This document shows, one piece after another, positions 11,442 through 21,960 of a stretch of 64,000 nt of DNA. Source of the DNA: Gnetum montanum (taxonomy: Eukaryota; Streptophyta; Gnetopsida; Gnetales; Gnetaceae). The notes under the pieces were generated by a model, which was given only the letters and a program-made list of their open reading frames with translations, was not told the DNA's origin and made no database searches. The first letter of the stretch is position 1, and every line of letters starts with the position of its first letter. The position numbers and the translations under genes are program-made. Where the stretch lies: NCBI GenBank assembly GCA_015680685.1, contig MNCI01035196.1, positions 62,001 to 126,000 on the forward strand, written 5' to 3'.

Positions 11442-12222
11442 TGATGAGATGCAATATCACATCATCTGTGATATCGCGTATGCGATATTGCAGCCCATTG
11501 CTAGTTCTATAAATAAGAGGTGGCTTCCCCTTGCTTCCACATCTAGATCTATATCCTTAGCCAAACTATAGTAGTTTTACCATTCCAAAGTTAGAATAAT
11601 TTCCATGTGCCTGCAGTAGGAGTCTCAAAGTGGACGGATCTTTATTCAAGAAAATTGTACCTGAGCACACATTTGTGTATGGAAATAAAGATGAACTTTC
11701 TAATAAACCTTATAGCATATGGACTAAGCTAAATAGGATTTAAATTATTGTTAAATTTTTAAATGCTTTCCTAGATAATTAATCCCTCTCAACCCTTGAC
11801 TCTCCTAGTTAAGTGCATTCAGTATGACCACTTCGAGCATGTGTGTAATGCTTGGTAACCTAGTAACAAATAGAATTTGGTAATCCTAGTAGCATTATGC
11901 TAGTTTAGGGTGTGTATGGTAAGTGGGAACAAATATTGGTGCTAGGACGATTAGAACTTAGTTAATGAAATTTAGTTATTTAGTTTCTTCACCTTTTCTC
12001 TCTTAGCATAGGTGTTAAAAAGATAAAAGACATAAAAATCATATACCTCAGAATTACTTAACCATACAATTGTGATAATATTAGGTCTGGAAAGACAATG
12101 ATTGATTAACCTTAAGTGTTCCATTAGGGCACGTAAGCACTTAGTCCTTGGAGTTCGACCAAATCGCACGTGAGACACTCATATTCGTATGGTTGAGTGT
12201 AGGGGTACCTCGCCACTCATCA
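11442..12222 (+). repeat. A2 5' LTR
   Basis: 781 bp, TG...CA. U3 has one GATATC-N8-GATATT pair (11470, 11484), TATA box at 11508 and an aataaa near 11683. Compared with the 3' LTR it lacks part of the GATATC array and keeps about 31 bp around ttgtacctgagcac that the 3' LTR lost. Confidence 0.95.
11508..11515 (+). promoter_or_regulatory. TATA box in A2 5' LTR
   Basis: tataaata, followed by agaggtggc. The same tataaata-agagg block occurs in both A4 LTRs; the A2 3' LTR has ctgtaaataagagg. It lies 18 bp downstream of the GATATC pair, as expected of a U3 promoter. Confidence 0.7.
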
Positions 12223-12223
12223 T

Positions 12224-12241
12224 TGGTGTCATTTTCGGGGA
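12224..12241 (+). promoter_or_regulatory. Primer-binding site (tRNA-Asp type), A2
   Basis: TGGTGTCATTTTCGGGGA, one base after the LTR. It has five differences from the tRNA-Asp complement, four of them transitions. The spacing is the same as in A1, A4 and the old element. Confidence 0.75.
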
Positions 12242-12365
12242 CATAGTTTTTTGTTCACTACATAGAATATAGGAAATCATTTACATCATTGGGAGCTAAA
12301 ATGAACCCTTAGGGTTGATCAAAAAGAAAAATAAGATAACCATAAATAGCACACCGAACAAAACT

Positions 12366-14240
12366 AAGATATCTTCTTTTTCACACAAAATCACTTTACT
12401 GCCTAGGAACAACACAAGAGACAGTCAGCGACACAACACACATAACCAAAATCTTCCAGTTCCTCAAAAATTCAGTGTGGTATATATTCATCATGATAAA
12501 TATATACCTGACTTTACATTTTTCTTCCATCAAGATGAACAACTACATTGGAGAGACTTGGAGGGTATCATTGTGTTTCCTCTAGACAAAGCAGCTCCCA
12601 ACATGCTCCTTCATTCCCTTGCATGAATAGGCATGTCACAATTATATACTAAGTACGTTGCATGTGATTACAATGCAAGGGACTACCATCCCATAGAAGC
12701 ACAATGTCAACGGGACTTGTGGCAGGAGAGTTACCACACATTGTTGAAGGGCAAAGGACCCCATAATGCTTCGCCTATCATAAGTGAAATTAAGGGTGGT
12801 GGACCTATTTCAATAGGTTCTCCACAAAATGATGTTGCTCCTCCTAACAATGGTGAGGAGGTGGTGTATTAGAACCTACACTTCATGATTCACAACCCTG
12901 GTTCTAATTCCCATGAACACCAAGTGTTCAACAAGGGAACACAAACACAAGATAAGGACGGGCATTCTAATCGTCATCACGATCAGGGTCGAGACCACCG
13001 AAGAGATGGTAGGAAACATCATCATCGTGATGGTTCTCCTTCTTCTTCACCTTCATTGTCACATTCACCCTCTCCTTCAACATCAGGATGTAGTCATAAG
13101 GAACGTAACCATGAGGATAAGGGTAAGAAAAATGAGAGACCTCGATGAGAGAGTCGAGAGCGAGGATGAGGGCACTCTAGAGAATCAAGGCATGGAAGAA
13201 GGGAAAGTAGGGAACTACGTAGACATCACAAACACCATGAGAGAAATGACCATGAAGAACCCCTACTTGCAACCCAAAGTATGTTAGACATTATGGAGGC
13301 CATTAGAATACCTACAAGGCACCAAAAAGATAGCAAGATCAAGAGATTAGACATGAATAATATCCCATGATTTGAAGGGGGATACAACACTGATCCTTAG
13401 AACCACTTACAGGAATTTCACAATTCATGTGCCTTGTAGAATATTGAAAATGAATGGCAAAAGTTAAAGTTGTTCCCAAGGACTCTCATAAAAGAAGTGA
13501 AAAGCTGGTACTAGTCCTTAGAGCCAGAATCCATTCAAAGGTGGAGTACGATGCTAGAACTATTTAATGATAAATATCAAATGTACTCCCTAGTGTCCAA
13601 CCTACGAAAGTAGGTCCAAGGATAGAAGTAGGGTAATCATAAACCCTTGGATGCTACCATGGGCTGATATTATGCATTGTTACATCTTTTCCCAAGCCAT
13701 GGTTACATACATCGGGATCAAATACGCCATCTCATAGATGGGCTAAGACATGAAACTAGGAGAACCCTTTGAACATATGCCCAAGGGAGATTATCAGAGC
13801 TTAGGTCCCATGAGGTTCATAGATTGTTGGAGTAAGTAGCTAAGGAAGAAGGTGAGCTACATAAGAGAGAAAGTGCAGAAGAGTATAACTGCAATCCTTC
13901 CCTCCGAAAAAGGAAAGTGAGATTCTGTGAGGAGGAGGATGAGTCATCACTTGAAGAGATGATAAACAGAAAAAACTTGCCACTTCAAGAATTAACAAAA
14001 GAAGTGTCAGCTAAGGTAGATTAGATGTGGGAATCCTTAGATAGTAGATTTGAAACCATTTTAAAAATCATAGATGAGTCTAAGGAGCAAAGTAGTGACC
14101 ATGATAAAAAGAAGAAGAGGGATTTGGACCATGCACGTAACAAAGATAAGGGTAAAATGACTATCACTGAAGAGGTTGTGGATTTTGATACGGACAATGA
14201 TGGTGGATGTGAAATATGCTAGTATGACCATCCTAAGGGA
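12366..14240 (+). pseudogene. gag: A2 gag, broken
   Basis: Gag remnant. The family ATG is ATA here (12366), followed by SSFSHK. Blocks in order: IPDFTFFFHQDEQLHWRDLEG (12509-12570); a second N-terminal block up to 12869; a His/Asp/Arg/Ser-rich region (12885-13148) with a Ser-Pro run; the gag core (about 13260-13850) with FEGGYNTDP, LFNDKYQMYS and AEEYN; and a Lys-rich tail (14025-14222) ending in GGCEIC. The tail motif is C-x2-C-x3-H-x3-CC, conserved in spacing in A1 and A3, and could be a zinc knuckle of unusual spacing. Many stops are TAG in place of CAG or TGG. Confidence 0.85.
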
Positions 14241-14850
14241 TGTTGCCCAATAATCTTATATCTGCAATAGTTGAGGGTGTATGCACTTAACCCATGACTT
14301 AACAAATGGCAAGCACCCTAAAGGTTACCTTATCCCCAAGGTAGTTCCACCAACCACTAACATATTATCCAAGTGGAACTCCACCAAAACCTATTAAGAA
14401 ACACCAAAAGTGGCAATACCCATAGTCATGGGGGATGCCACCGCCAAGGAAACAATACCCTTACCGGAAACCGGATCCATATGGCTACTACATGTAGCAG
14501 CCAATCTCTCCAAGTGACTATGTTGGTCATGCTACCCCACAACGTCACTACCAAGCTCAAGAGTACTATAGGACTCCTTCTCTTGGGAGAGATACACCAC
14601 ACGCATACCATCCTCCAAATCCACCCATGACTCTTACACCAATAGCTCCACTACCACCTACTCCAACAATGCAAGGGGTATTCCCCACTCAACCACAACA
14701 ACCCAATGTCACGAGGGCTTTGAACCCTCAAACCGTAGTTGGTTCTAACAATCTTATGCTAAAAATATTTTTCTGTAGAACCAACAATCCAACTAAGCCC
14801 TCACCATCACAAGCGGTTTAACATCTAAACACCTCTATACCAAATGATGT
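14241..14850 (+). pseudogene. A2 gag-protease linker (Tyr/Pro/Gln-rich)
   Basis: Low-complexity linker, readable with frame changes: YPSGTPPKP, then RDTPHAYHPPNPPMTLTPIA (about 14589-14650) and TPTMQGVFPTQPQQPNVTRA (about 14660-14720). A1 and A3 have the same composition at this place. No enzymatic motif. Frames on the opposite strand are shadows. Confidence 0.6.
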
Positions 14851-14851
14851 T

Positions 14852-15502
14852 TTGGGACCTCCTTCAACCAAAAAATTAAGCTTAACGCACATGATTATGT
14901 TAACAAATGCCATTACTAACTGGATTAAGGTGGGCCACCTTCCCAGGAAATTCTCTAATCCTAGAAGTCCTCTAATATATCTCCAGGTTGTTGGGAATGA
15001 ACCATGTAAAGCTCTTCTGGACTTAGGTTCTGGAGTCAACATAATATCACAAGAGATGTACAAAGCCTAGAACCTGACTCCATTAAGAAAGAGTAACATT
15101 CAACTAGAGCTGGCCAACCAGTCCATCACTGTCCCCTTAGGACTAGTGGAGGACATTATTACCACTGTATATGGATGGTCATATCCAACTGATTTTCTAG
15201 TGATACAAGTAAAAAATGGTAAGGAGGACTTCCCAATAATAATGGGAAGAGCATGGCTAAGTACTATAGATTCATGCCTAGGAATCTATGATCTTTCCCT
15301 AGAAATATCCAAGAAGAACACTTTTGGAAAGATTGAGAAGAAGAAATTTCTATGCATCACATATAGTGACAAAGGGTGCCATTGCGTGCAGAAATCATGG
15401 GTTATGCAAAGTTTACCATTGTCTACATGCAATCAGTGTGCACAAGAAATTAATATACAAAGGTGTCTGTATGCAGTAGCCACACGACAAGAGGAAACCT
15501 AG
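14852..15502 (+). pseudogene. A2 aspartic protease, broken by one stop
   Basis: Best-preserved protease of the set. ALLDLGSGVNII places DLG at 15020-15028, the form typical of Athila proteases. Next come LRKSNIQLELANQSITVPLG and VEDIITTVYGWSYPTDFLVI (about 15080-15205), then the flap/C-terminal motif PIIMGRAWLSTIDS (about 15235-15275), with IMGRAW in place of the ILGRPF usual in Athila proteases. A TAG at 15068-15070 interrupts it. The tail to 15502 (QRCLYAVATRQEET) is shared with A1 and A3. Confidence 0.85.
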
Positions 15503-15539
15503 TGGCTGATGGCTAATCAAGAGAGAAACTCAATAACAT

Positions 15540-16520
15540 GCATGAAATTAACTGAGGGAATAACTAGTGCTTACATTGGAAGTATAGATACACTTGAGCA
15601 AGTCCATTGCCAACTTCCAAACCTTAGCCTCGAAAACATCTACTAGGGGAACTTGGAAATTCTTGAGATATTTAAACAAGAGCCCCTTGATTTGAAACCA
15701 TTTCCCACTAGTTTGGAGTATATGATCCTCAAAAATGGAAAATCGGTGGTCATCAATGCAAAACTTGTTCCCAAATAAAAAGAAAGATTGCTGAAAGTGA
15801 TAAACAAGCGGTCAAAAGCCTTTGCCTGGTCATACCCCAAGTTAACTGGAATAAACCATAGGATATTCCAGCATAGGATTTACATAAACACCTCCATGAG
15901 ACCTTGAAAACAACCATAGAGGTGATTGAACCCAAAATTGAAACAAATAGTAAAAGAAGAGATAGAACAACTTCTTAAGGCTGGGTTCATATATCCCATT
16001 GNNNNNNNNNNNNNNNNNNNNNNNNNNNNNNNNNNNNNNNNNNNNNNNNNNNNNNNNNNNNNNNNNNNNNNNNNNNNNNNNNNNNNNNNNNNNNNNNNNN
16101 NNNNNNNNNNNNNNNNNNNNNNNNNNNNNNNNNNNNNNNNNNNNNNNNNNNNNNNNNNNNNNNNNNNNNNNNNNNNNNNNNNNNNNNNNNNNNNNNNNNN
16201 NNNNNNNNNNNNNNNNNNNNNNNNNNNNNNNNNNNNNNNNNNNNNNNNNNNNNNNNNNNNNNNNNNNNNNNNNNNNNNNNNNNNNNNNNNNNNNNNNNNN
16301 NNNNNNNGAAACTATGAAAAACATTTGGTCATTCCTTGGACACACTCGCTATTATAGGAGATTTATTGAGAACTTCTCTAAGATTTCCAAACTATTGGTA
16401 GAACTAATAAATAAGGATGCACCATTTGAATGGACCAGGGAACGTGATCGAGCATTCCAAACTCTGAAACAAAGGCTTGTAGAAACTCCCATTCGACAAG
16501 CCCCTGACTAGTCCAAACTA
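15540..16520 (+). pseudogene. A2 reverse transcriptase, mostly in a gap
   Basis: The left part reads NLEILEIFKQEPLDLKPFPT (about 15650-15710) and, in line with A1 and A3, NPKLKQIVKEEIEQLLKAGF (15929-15990), then IYPI, the lead-in to the RT fingers. The catalytic region falls in the run of N (16002-16307). Sequence resumes at the end of RT with SFLGHTRYYRRFIENFSKIS (about 16330-16390) and a stretch leading into RNase H. Stops and a frame change precede the gap. Catalytic state cannot be judged. Confidence 0.75.
16002..16307. other. Assembly gap (306 N) inside A2 RT
   Basis: The same interval in A1 and A3, from the YPI block to the FLGHT block, is about 590 bp. The gap is therefore shorter than expected. 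Frames spanning it are artefacts. Confidence 0.95.
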
Positions 16521-16960
16521 TTCCATATAATGAATAACACATCCAATTATGTCTTAGGAGCTATACTTACATAGTTAGATGACCAAAAACATCCTTATTA
16601 CATCCACTATGCAAGTAAGAGTATCATTGGTGCACAACTTAGCTACACAACTATAGAAAAATAATTAATGGTTGTAGTCTTTGCACTAGATAAGTTTAGG
16701 CACTATGTGTTAGGCTACAAAGTGTACATTCATATGGATCATAGTGCAATTAGGTTCCTCATGAACAAGCCAATGGTTAGCCCTCATATTATACGTTGGC
16801 TAGTAATCCTTCAAGGGTTCAATCTAATGATGATAGATCAAAAGAGCACTGAGAACGTAGTTACAGATCACTTATCTTGGTTGCACTAGGATAGCAAAGA
16901 GGATGAATACGTCATATCCGATTATTTTCCTGATGAGGCCCTCTTTACTAGTGTAGTGAA
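16430..16960 (+). pseudogene. A2 RNase H domain, broken
   Basis: RNase H. It has RAFQTLKQRLVETPIRQAPD (to 16509); a segment where the first catalytic Asp (usual IDAS) reads MNNTS (about 16530); SKSIIGAQLSYTTIEK (about 16615-16662); and a 73-codon open stretch from 16668 with LDKFRHYVLGYKVYIHMDHS, DHS kept. TENVVTDHLSWLH ends the domain. TAG/TAA stops are at 16509-16511, 16573-16575 and 16663-16665. Confidence 0.85.
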
Positions 16961-17039
16961 TAACCAACCCATGGGAACAAATTTGCATAGTAGCATTCTC
17001 ACCTATCTCTTTTCCCGACAAAAACCGCAAGTGTTGGAC

Positions 17040-18357
17040 TTTAGGAAGAAATAACAGTTTCTTCATAGAACTAAGAAATTCATGGAGACAAAGGACAACT
17101 TTACAAAGTTTGTTCTAATGGCTTAGTTCAATGGTGTGTGCCCAATGTGGACCAACTAATAATTCTCTAGGATGCTCATGAGGGCCCTTGTGGGGATCAC
17201 TATGCAAGGAGATGAATGGCTATTAAGATCCTGCTTGCAAGATATTACTAGCCAACACTATTTTTGGACATCCATCAATTTGTCCAATTCTATGAGTATT
17301 GTCAACGTGGTGGAGGAATGACTGCTAGAATGGAGGGACCACAACAATGGATTCAACCTTTGGAACCCTTTTACATTTGGGGAATAGATTTTATGGGGCC
17401 CATTACACCGATGTCTAATGGAAAAGCTTACATCATTATTGTTGTTGACTATCTAACAAAATGGGCTGAATAAGCTATTGTAACAGATTGCACATCATCT
17501 ATAGCTTCATGATTTGTACATCAACAAGTTGTAAATACGTTTGGTGTGCCACATGCACTTATCTCAGATAATGGAACATACTTCATGGGTGAAACCTTTC
17601 AAAAACTAATGGAATGCTTAGGGGTTGAAAATAAATTGACTACACCTTATCACCCCCAAGATAATGGCCAAGCCAAGGTCACTAAATAAGAGATTACTAG
17701 AATATTAACAAGGACAAGTAGCAAATATAGGCAAGATTGGAGTACTAAACTGAACGATGCTCTCTAGGCATACTGCTCCACTTGAAAACTCCCTACAGGA
17801 TACTCTCCCTATGAGTTAGTGTATGGAAAAATTCCAAAGCCTTCCATTCAAACTGAGCTCTTTACACTATCCATGGCATGTGACCTCCACCTTGATCTTA
17901 ATCTAGCATAAAAACAAATATTAGAAACTCTAAACATGCTAGAATAAAACTGATTTGTTGCCTTGTCGTCAAATGAGTTACACAAGACACATAACAAACA
18001 ACATCATGACTTAAAAATTCAAAAGGTTAAGTACCAACTAGGAGATAAGGTCTTTTACTGGAATCCCACACATGTGCCCCAACACACAAAATTTCAAACA
18101 TTGTGGGAAGGACCTTACATCATTCACACAACCTTTCTCTCAGGAGGCATGACCATATACAAACTTGAAAGTCCTTATAAGAGATTATTGGTCAACATAC
18201 AAGAAACCAAACCCTTCCATGAACTTAGAATATTGGTGCACATAATACCTTTGATAGAGGATGACCTTGCTCATTATTTCGAATCTCTCCCTTCCAACTC
18301 AGTCATGGGGGAGATGGCCACCTATGCTAATCAATTGAGGCCTTCAGTTCCTTTTTA
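17040..18357 (+). pseudogene. A2 integrase, broken
   Basis: Integrase. The zinc-binding part is scrambled (about 17160-17310) but keeps EYCQRGGGMTARMEGPQQW. The core: WGIDFMGPITPMSNGKAYII (17380-17440, first D), ISDNGTYFMG (about 17560, second D) and a tail block around PQDNGQAKVT (about 17655), where the catalytic Glu of A1 and A3 (VEVTN) reads Lys (AKVTK). The open stretch 17963-18358 is the C-terminal domain: YQLGDKVFYWNPTHVPQHTK, LWEGPYIIH. It ends with SLPSNSVMGEMATYANQLRP. Catalytically dead on the Glu alone, besides several stops. Confidence 0.85.
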
Positions 18358-20198
18358 AGTTTTTTTTACACATTTTTGTCTTAAAAATTTCTTTAACTTT
18401 TCTTTTTTTCATTTTGAAACATCATTCATACTCTTTCATTTCTTTGTGTGTTTGTTTATTTTGTTCAGTTTGTCACCTAATAAGTGCTCCTGATGATGGT
18501 ATGAACTGTATTCTATTGATTGCTAATGTTTTGTTTTTACCTTTAAGTTATGATGTTGATACTAAGGTATGGTTCTTTTGATATAGTAGGAAATGAGTCC
18601 ACATCATCCACGCATCCATAAATTTCTATAATCTCTCTTGGCTTGGAACTGTATAGTCCCTTTCTCAATAATACGAATTATTAACGAATCAGTGATTGAG
18701 CATTTCTCAAACTAAGAAAGGACTCAAGGATTGAAAAGGATGTGACTTCAAGGGGATTTGATGCACTTGTGCTAGCCATTCTCTTGGGTGCTTGGATGTT
18801 TTCTTCTTGAGTTTTCTTACCATTTCAATGTTACCCCATTATCGGAAAGCTAAACAAATAAAAATAATAAGTCTTTGCATGGTGTGCTTCTCACACACAA
18901 AAAAAAATCCAACAACAACAAAAAACAATGAGAATTCAAAGCACACCCCTTAGACAAAATAATCATTTGAGCTACAACTAGTAGTTATGGAACCAAAATA
19001 AACATGTTCTCTCTAACTAAGGTCCTTCTCACTTCCTACTTTCTCCTCTTTCATTTCATTGGAATGGTGGTGGCTCTTTGGGTGGAAGCATTCTTGTTAC
19101 TTCAGGTGGATGGATTACCTAAATGTATTAATGAAAATTCACTAGATGTGGTTTGTTTCAGGTTGGATTTGAAATGGAATCTACTAAGTCACATTAACAG
19201 TTAACATACAAGGGGCTATACACCACCTTGTTCTTGAGATTCCATTCCACTCTCTTCTTTCCATCCTTCTTTCTCAATTTATCCCCTCATTTTTGGCTAT
19301 ATCAGTAGTCCATATTTTGGTGGATGCACTATTTTCTTTCTGTTAAATTCTTGTGGTTAAGACTTTAACTCTTGTCACCAACTGACATTCCTAGAGCCTA
19401 CGAACTCTTTGAATGTGGATTTTTCAGGGCATTAAGGGCATGAGCCTACTTTGGGGAGGACATTCCTATTTGGTGCATCCATTAACTTTTTCCTTTAAAC
19501 ATTTTCATAATCACCATTTATTTTGTTCATTTCCATCTCTGACATCCATTTTATCAATGTTTCTATTATCTCTTTTTCTACATCTTTCTTATTCCTTACC
19601 TTTTTCAATTCTATCATTACTGGAGGTTCGCTCTTAGTCATGGGGGTCCTGGTCCAATTTTTTCGATTTTATCTTAAACCCTACACCTCGGGTAGTCACA
19701 AGTATTATATCTCTAGATCTGCATTAGTCATATCACAACTCAACCAATGGACCTTACAATGAGGCAAGGTACTAACTGCATTGTGATTCATTTACCCTTG
19801 CTAATATAAGACTGTGTTGTATGTGCAGATTGCAATTGTACACCAATGGATTGGATCTAGAGGGAACACTTAGAATGGACTAGTGCTGAAGCAGTTATGC
19901 AAGGAACAAGATTGATGTTCTGCTTATGGATGGACAATGAAATGCGTAATCTTGGCATCGGTAGCAACAAACTTCTTCTTTTCTCTCTCTCTTCTTCTTT
20001 CTCCTTTCCTAGCTGCTAAATAAGGCTGGATGTCAAATGTTTATAGTGTTCACTCTTGTTGTCATGAACACTAAGTTTGCCATGTTTTGTAATAATGATC
20101 TATTCACATGTCATCCCATTCACCGTTAGTTTCATTCAAGTCAATAATCCCATAACTTCCCAATATTTTGTAAGGAACTCAAGGATGAGTTTTTATTC
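18358..20198 (+). other. A2 3' region; no convincing env
   Basis: Collinear with A1 7061-9012. The only frames are short. One at 19004-19204 (66 codons) starts with a hydrophobic stretch (VLLTSYFLLFHFIGMVVALW), but its A1 counterpart (about 7855-8040) is not open, so an envelope-like role is unsupported. The region contains a polypurine-like agtcatggggg at 19636-19646 and a pyrimidine-rich run near 19980-20010. Confidence 0.55.
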
Positions 20199-20210
20199 AG
20201 TCATGGGGTA
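20199..20210 (+). promoter_or_regulatory. Polypurine tract, A2
   Basis: agtcatggggta directly before the TG of the 3' LTR. The same core occurs at the integrase end (18301-18311) and at 19636-19646. Confidence 0.7.
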
Positions 20211-20997
20211 TGATGAGATGTGATATCGCATCATCCATGATATCGTGTATGCAATATCGCATTAGCCCCTGGGATATCACGTATGCGATATCGCAGCCCA
20301 TCGCCAGTTCTGTAAATAAGAGGTGGCTTTCCCTTGTTTCCACATCTAGATCTAGATCCTTAGCCAAACTATAGTAGTTTTTCCATTCTAGAGTTAGAAT
20401 AATTTCCATGTGCTCATAGTAGGAGTCTCAAAGTGGACGAATCTTTATTCAAGGTAATAAAGATGAACTTTTTGATAAACCTTGCAGCATATGGAGTAAG
20501 CTCAATAGGATTTAAATTATTGTTAAATTTTTAAATCCTTTTCTAGATAATTAATTCCTCTCAACCCTTGACTCTCCTAGTTAAGTGCATTTAGTACAAC
20601 CTCTTTGAGAATGTGTGTAATGCTTGGTAACCTAGTAACGAAGAGCGTTTGGTAATCCGAGCAGTGTTACACTAGTTCAGGGTATGTATGGTAAGTGGGA
20701 ATAGATACTGGTGCTAGGATGATTGGAACTTAGTTAATAAAAGTTAGTTATTTAGTCTTTTCACCTTTCCTCTCTTACCATAGGCATTAAAAAGATAAAA
20801 TACATGAAAATAATATACCTCAAACTTACTTAACCATACAGCCATGACAATACAAGTAAGTCTGAGAAGACAACGATTGATTAACCTTAAGTATTCTATT
20901 GGGGTGCGTAAGCACTTAGTCCTTGGAGTTCAACCAGATCATGCTTGAGATGTTCATATTCGTATGATTGAGTGTAGAGGTACCTCGCCACTCATCA
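20211..20997 (+). repeat. A2 3' LTR
   Basis: 787 bp, TG...CA. U3 carries five hexamers, GATATC or AATATC, at 20222, 20239, 20253, 20273 and 20287 (spacings 17, 14, 20, 14), then a TATA-like taaataagagg at about 20314. Relative to the 5' LTR it has the extra repeat units and a deletion of about 31 bp at about 20450. Confidence 0.95.
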
Positions 20998-21002
20998 ATG
21001 TA
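20998..21002. repeat. Target site duplication of A2, right
   Basis: atgta, identical to 11437-11441. Confidence 0.9.
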
Positions 21003-21494
21003 CTTAGTTAACATCTACATTTCATGAAAGTTAATGAATTGGCAAAATGAGTGTAATCATTTTTGAGCATAAACACATATTTGCTTGGTAATCCTAGTAG
21101 CATTACTTCTTAGTTCGCCTTGTAGCATAATGCTTGGTAATCTCAATAATAGCTATGTGAGTTTAGGATGTGTATGACAAGCTAGAAATGGAGACTCATT
21201 TCCTATAGGCTAGATTAGAATTTATCTTTCTATTGTTGATTAGATTAAATAATTAATTTCTTTTTTATCATCAAGAATAGTATAAGGCCAAACAACATCA
21301 ACAATCATATGCCTTACTTTCAACTAAACCATACATGACAAAGCTATTAGTAGTCTAAGTGGAAAGTCAAAAAACTATGATAAATACTTAATGATCTAAA
21401 TGCACAACTAGTTCCATGCATAGAATTCAACTAGATCATATATGAACACTTGTGATTCATATGGTTGAGCATAGAGAGTACCCACTGCTCATCA
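21003..21494 (+). repeat. Older Athila-like LTR, right part
   Basis: Aligns with the U5 half of the A1/A2 LTRs, including gcttggtaatc, gatcatatatgaacacttgtg and the terminal gtacccactgctcatca. It closes with CA at 21493-21494 and is followed by a primer site. It continues the LTR fragment at 11111-11441 across the A2 insertion. Confidence 0.8.
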
Positions 21495-21495
21495 T

Positions 21496-21513
21496 TGGTG
21501 CTTTTTCCAGGGA
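21496..21513 (+). promoter_or_regulatory. Primer-binding site of the old element
   Basis: TGGTGCTTTTTCCAGGGA, one base after the LTR, a decayed tRNA-Asp-type site. It shows the split LTR was a 5' LTR. Confidence 0.65.
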
Positions 21514-21630
21514 TGATACTAGTTATCTAAATTAGTTATATGATAAATGATCACTATAAGTCACACATGTTATCTAATTTATCTTTTAGAAAATATCAAT
21601 ATTTTATTTTAAGTCACACATGTTAAAAGC

Positions 21631-21960
21631 ATGTCTTCTTCACATAGGACCAATAATGCATTGTATGACAAAAACCTTCACAGGAAAAATGGTAGGTTCT
21701 ATACTGAAGAGAATTGGAGTAAACAGCCTCAAGTAGAGATTTCATATTCTCATTTCAACATGTACTATAGGTAAGGACTACATTCACCTAAGGTAGATAA
21801 TTCTAGAGAAGATGAAGTAGCTCCTAGAACAAGAAGGGCCTCAAGGCCTAGGACCTCCTCTAAATTTAGAAATGATACACCAACACATTTCAAATCATAC
21901 TAGATTTCTTAAGAATTAGAAAAAGAATAAGTAGCATTAGAGTTAACTATTAGTTAAGAT
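21631..21960 (+). pseudogene. Old element, gag start remnant
   Basis: The ATG at 21631 begins MSSSHRTNNALYDKNLHRKN, the same start (MSS-S-H) as gag in A1, A2 and A4, in the same place after the primer site. It stays open for about 47 codons. A Ser/Arg-rich stretch follows (APRTRRASRPRTSSKFRNDT). The rest does not match the Athila-like gag, so the element was either a divergent family or has been rearranged here. Confidence 0.5.

Larger units (their letters stand above)
11442..20997 (+). mobile_element. Athila-like Ty3/gypsy element A2, complete but dead
   Basis: 9.56 kb between matching 5-bp target duplications (atgta). Two LTRs of 781 and 787 bp start with TG and end with CA. The order is LTR, tRNA-Asp-type primer site, gag, linker, protease, RT (mostly in a run of N), RNase H, integrase, 2-kb 3' region, polypurine tract, LTR. 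Coding parts carry many TAG/TAA stops. It inserted into an older LTR of the same general family. This is the best-delimited element in the window. Confidence 0.95.

Noticed and set aside
12300-12320. Telomeric repeat (cccttaggg)
   Set aside because: A single short telo-box-like occurrence in the A2 leader, also in A4. No tandem array.
15842-16511. Frames of 143-170 codons across the A2 RT gap
   Set aside because: Created by the gap. Only the flanking pieces on + belong to RT and RNase H.
19004-19204. Envelope-like protein of A2
   Set aside because: Only 66 codons, hydrophobic at one end. The corresponding A1 sequence is not open.
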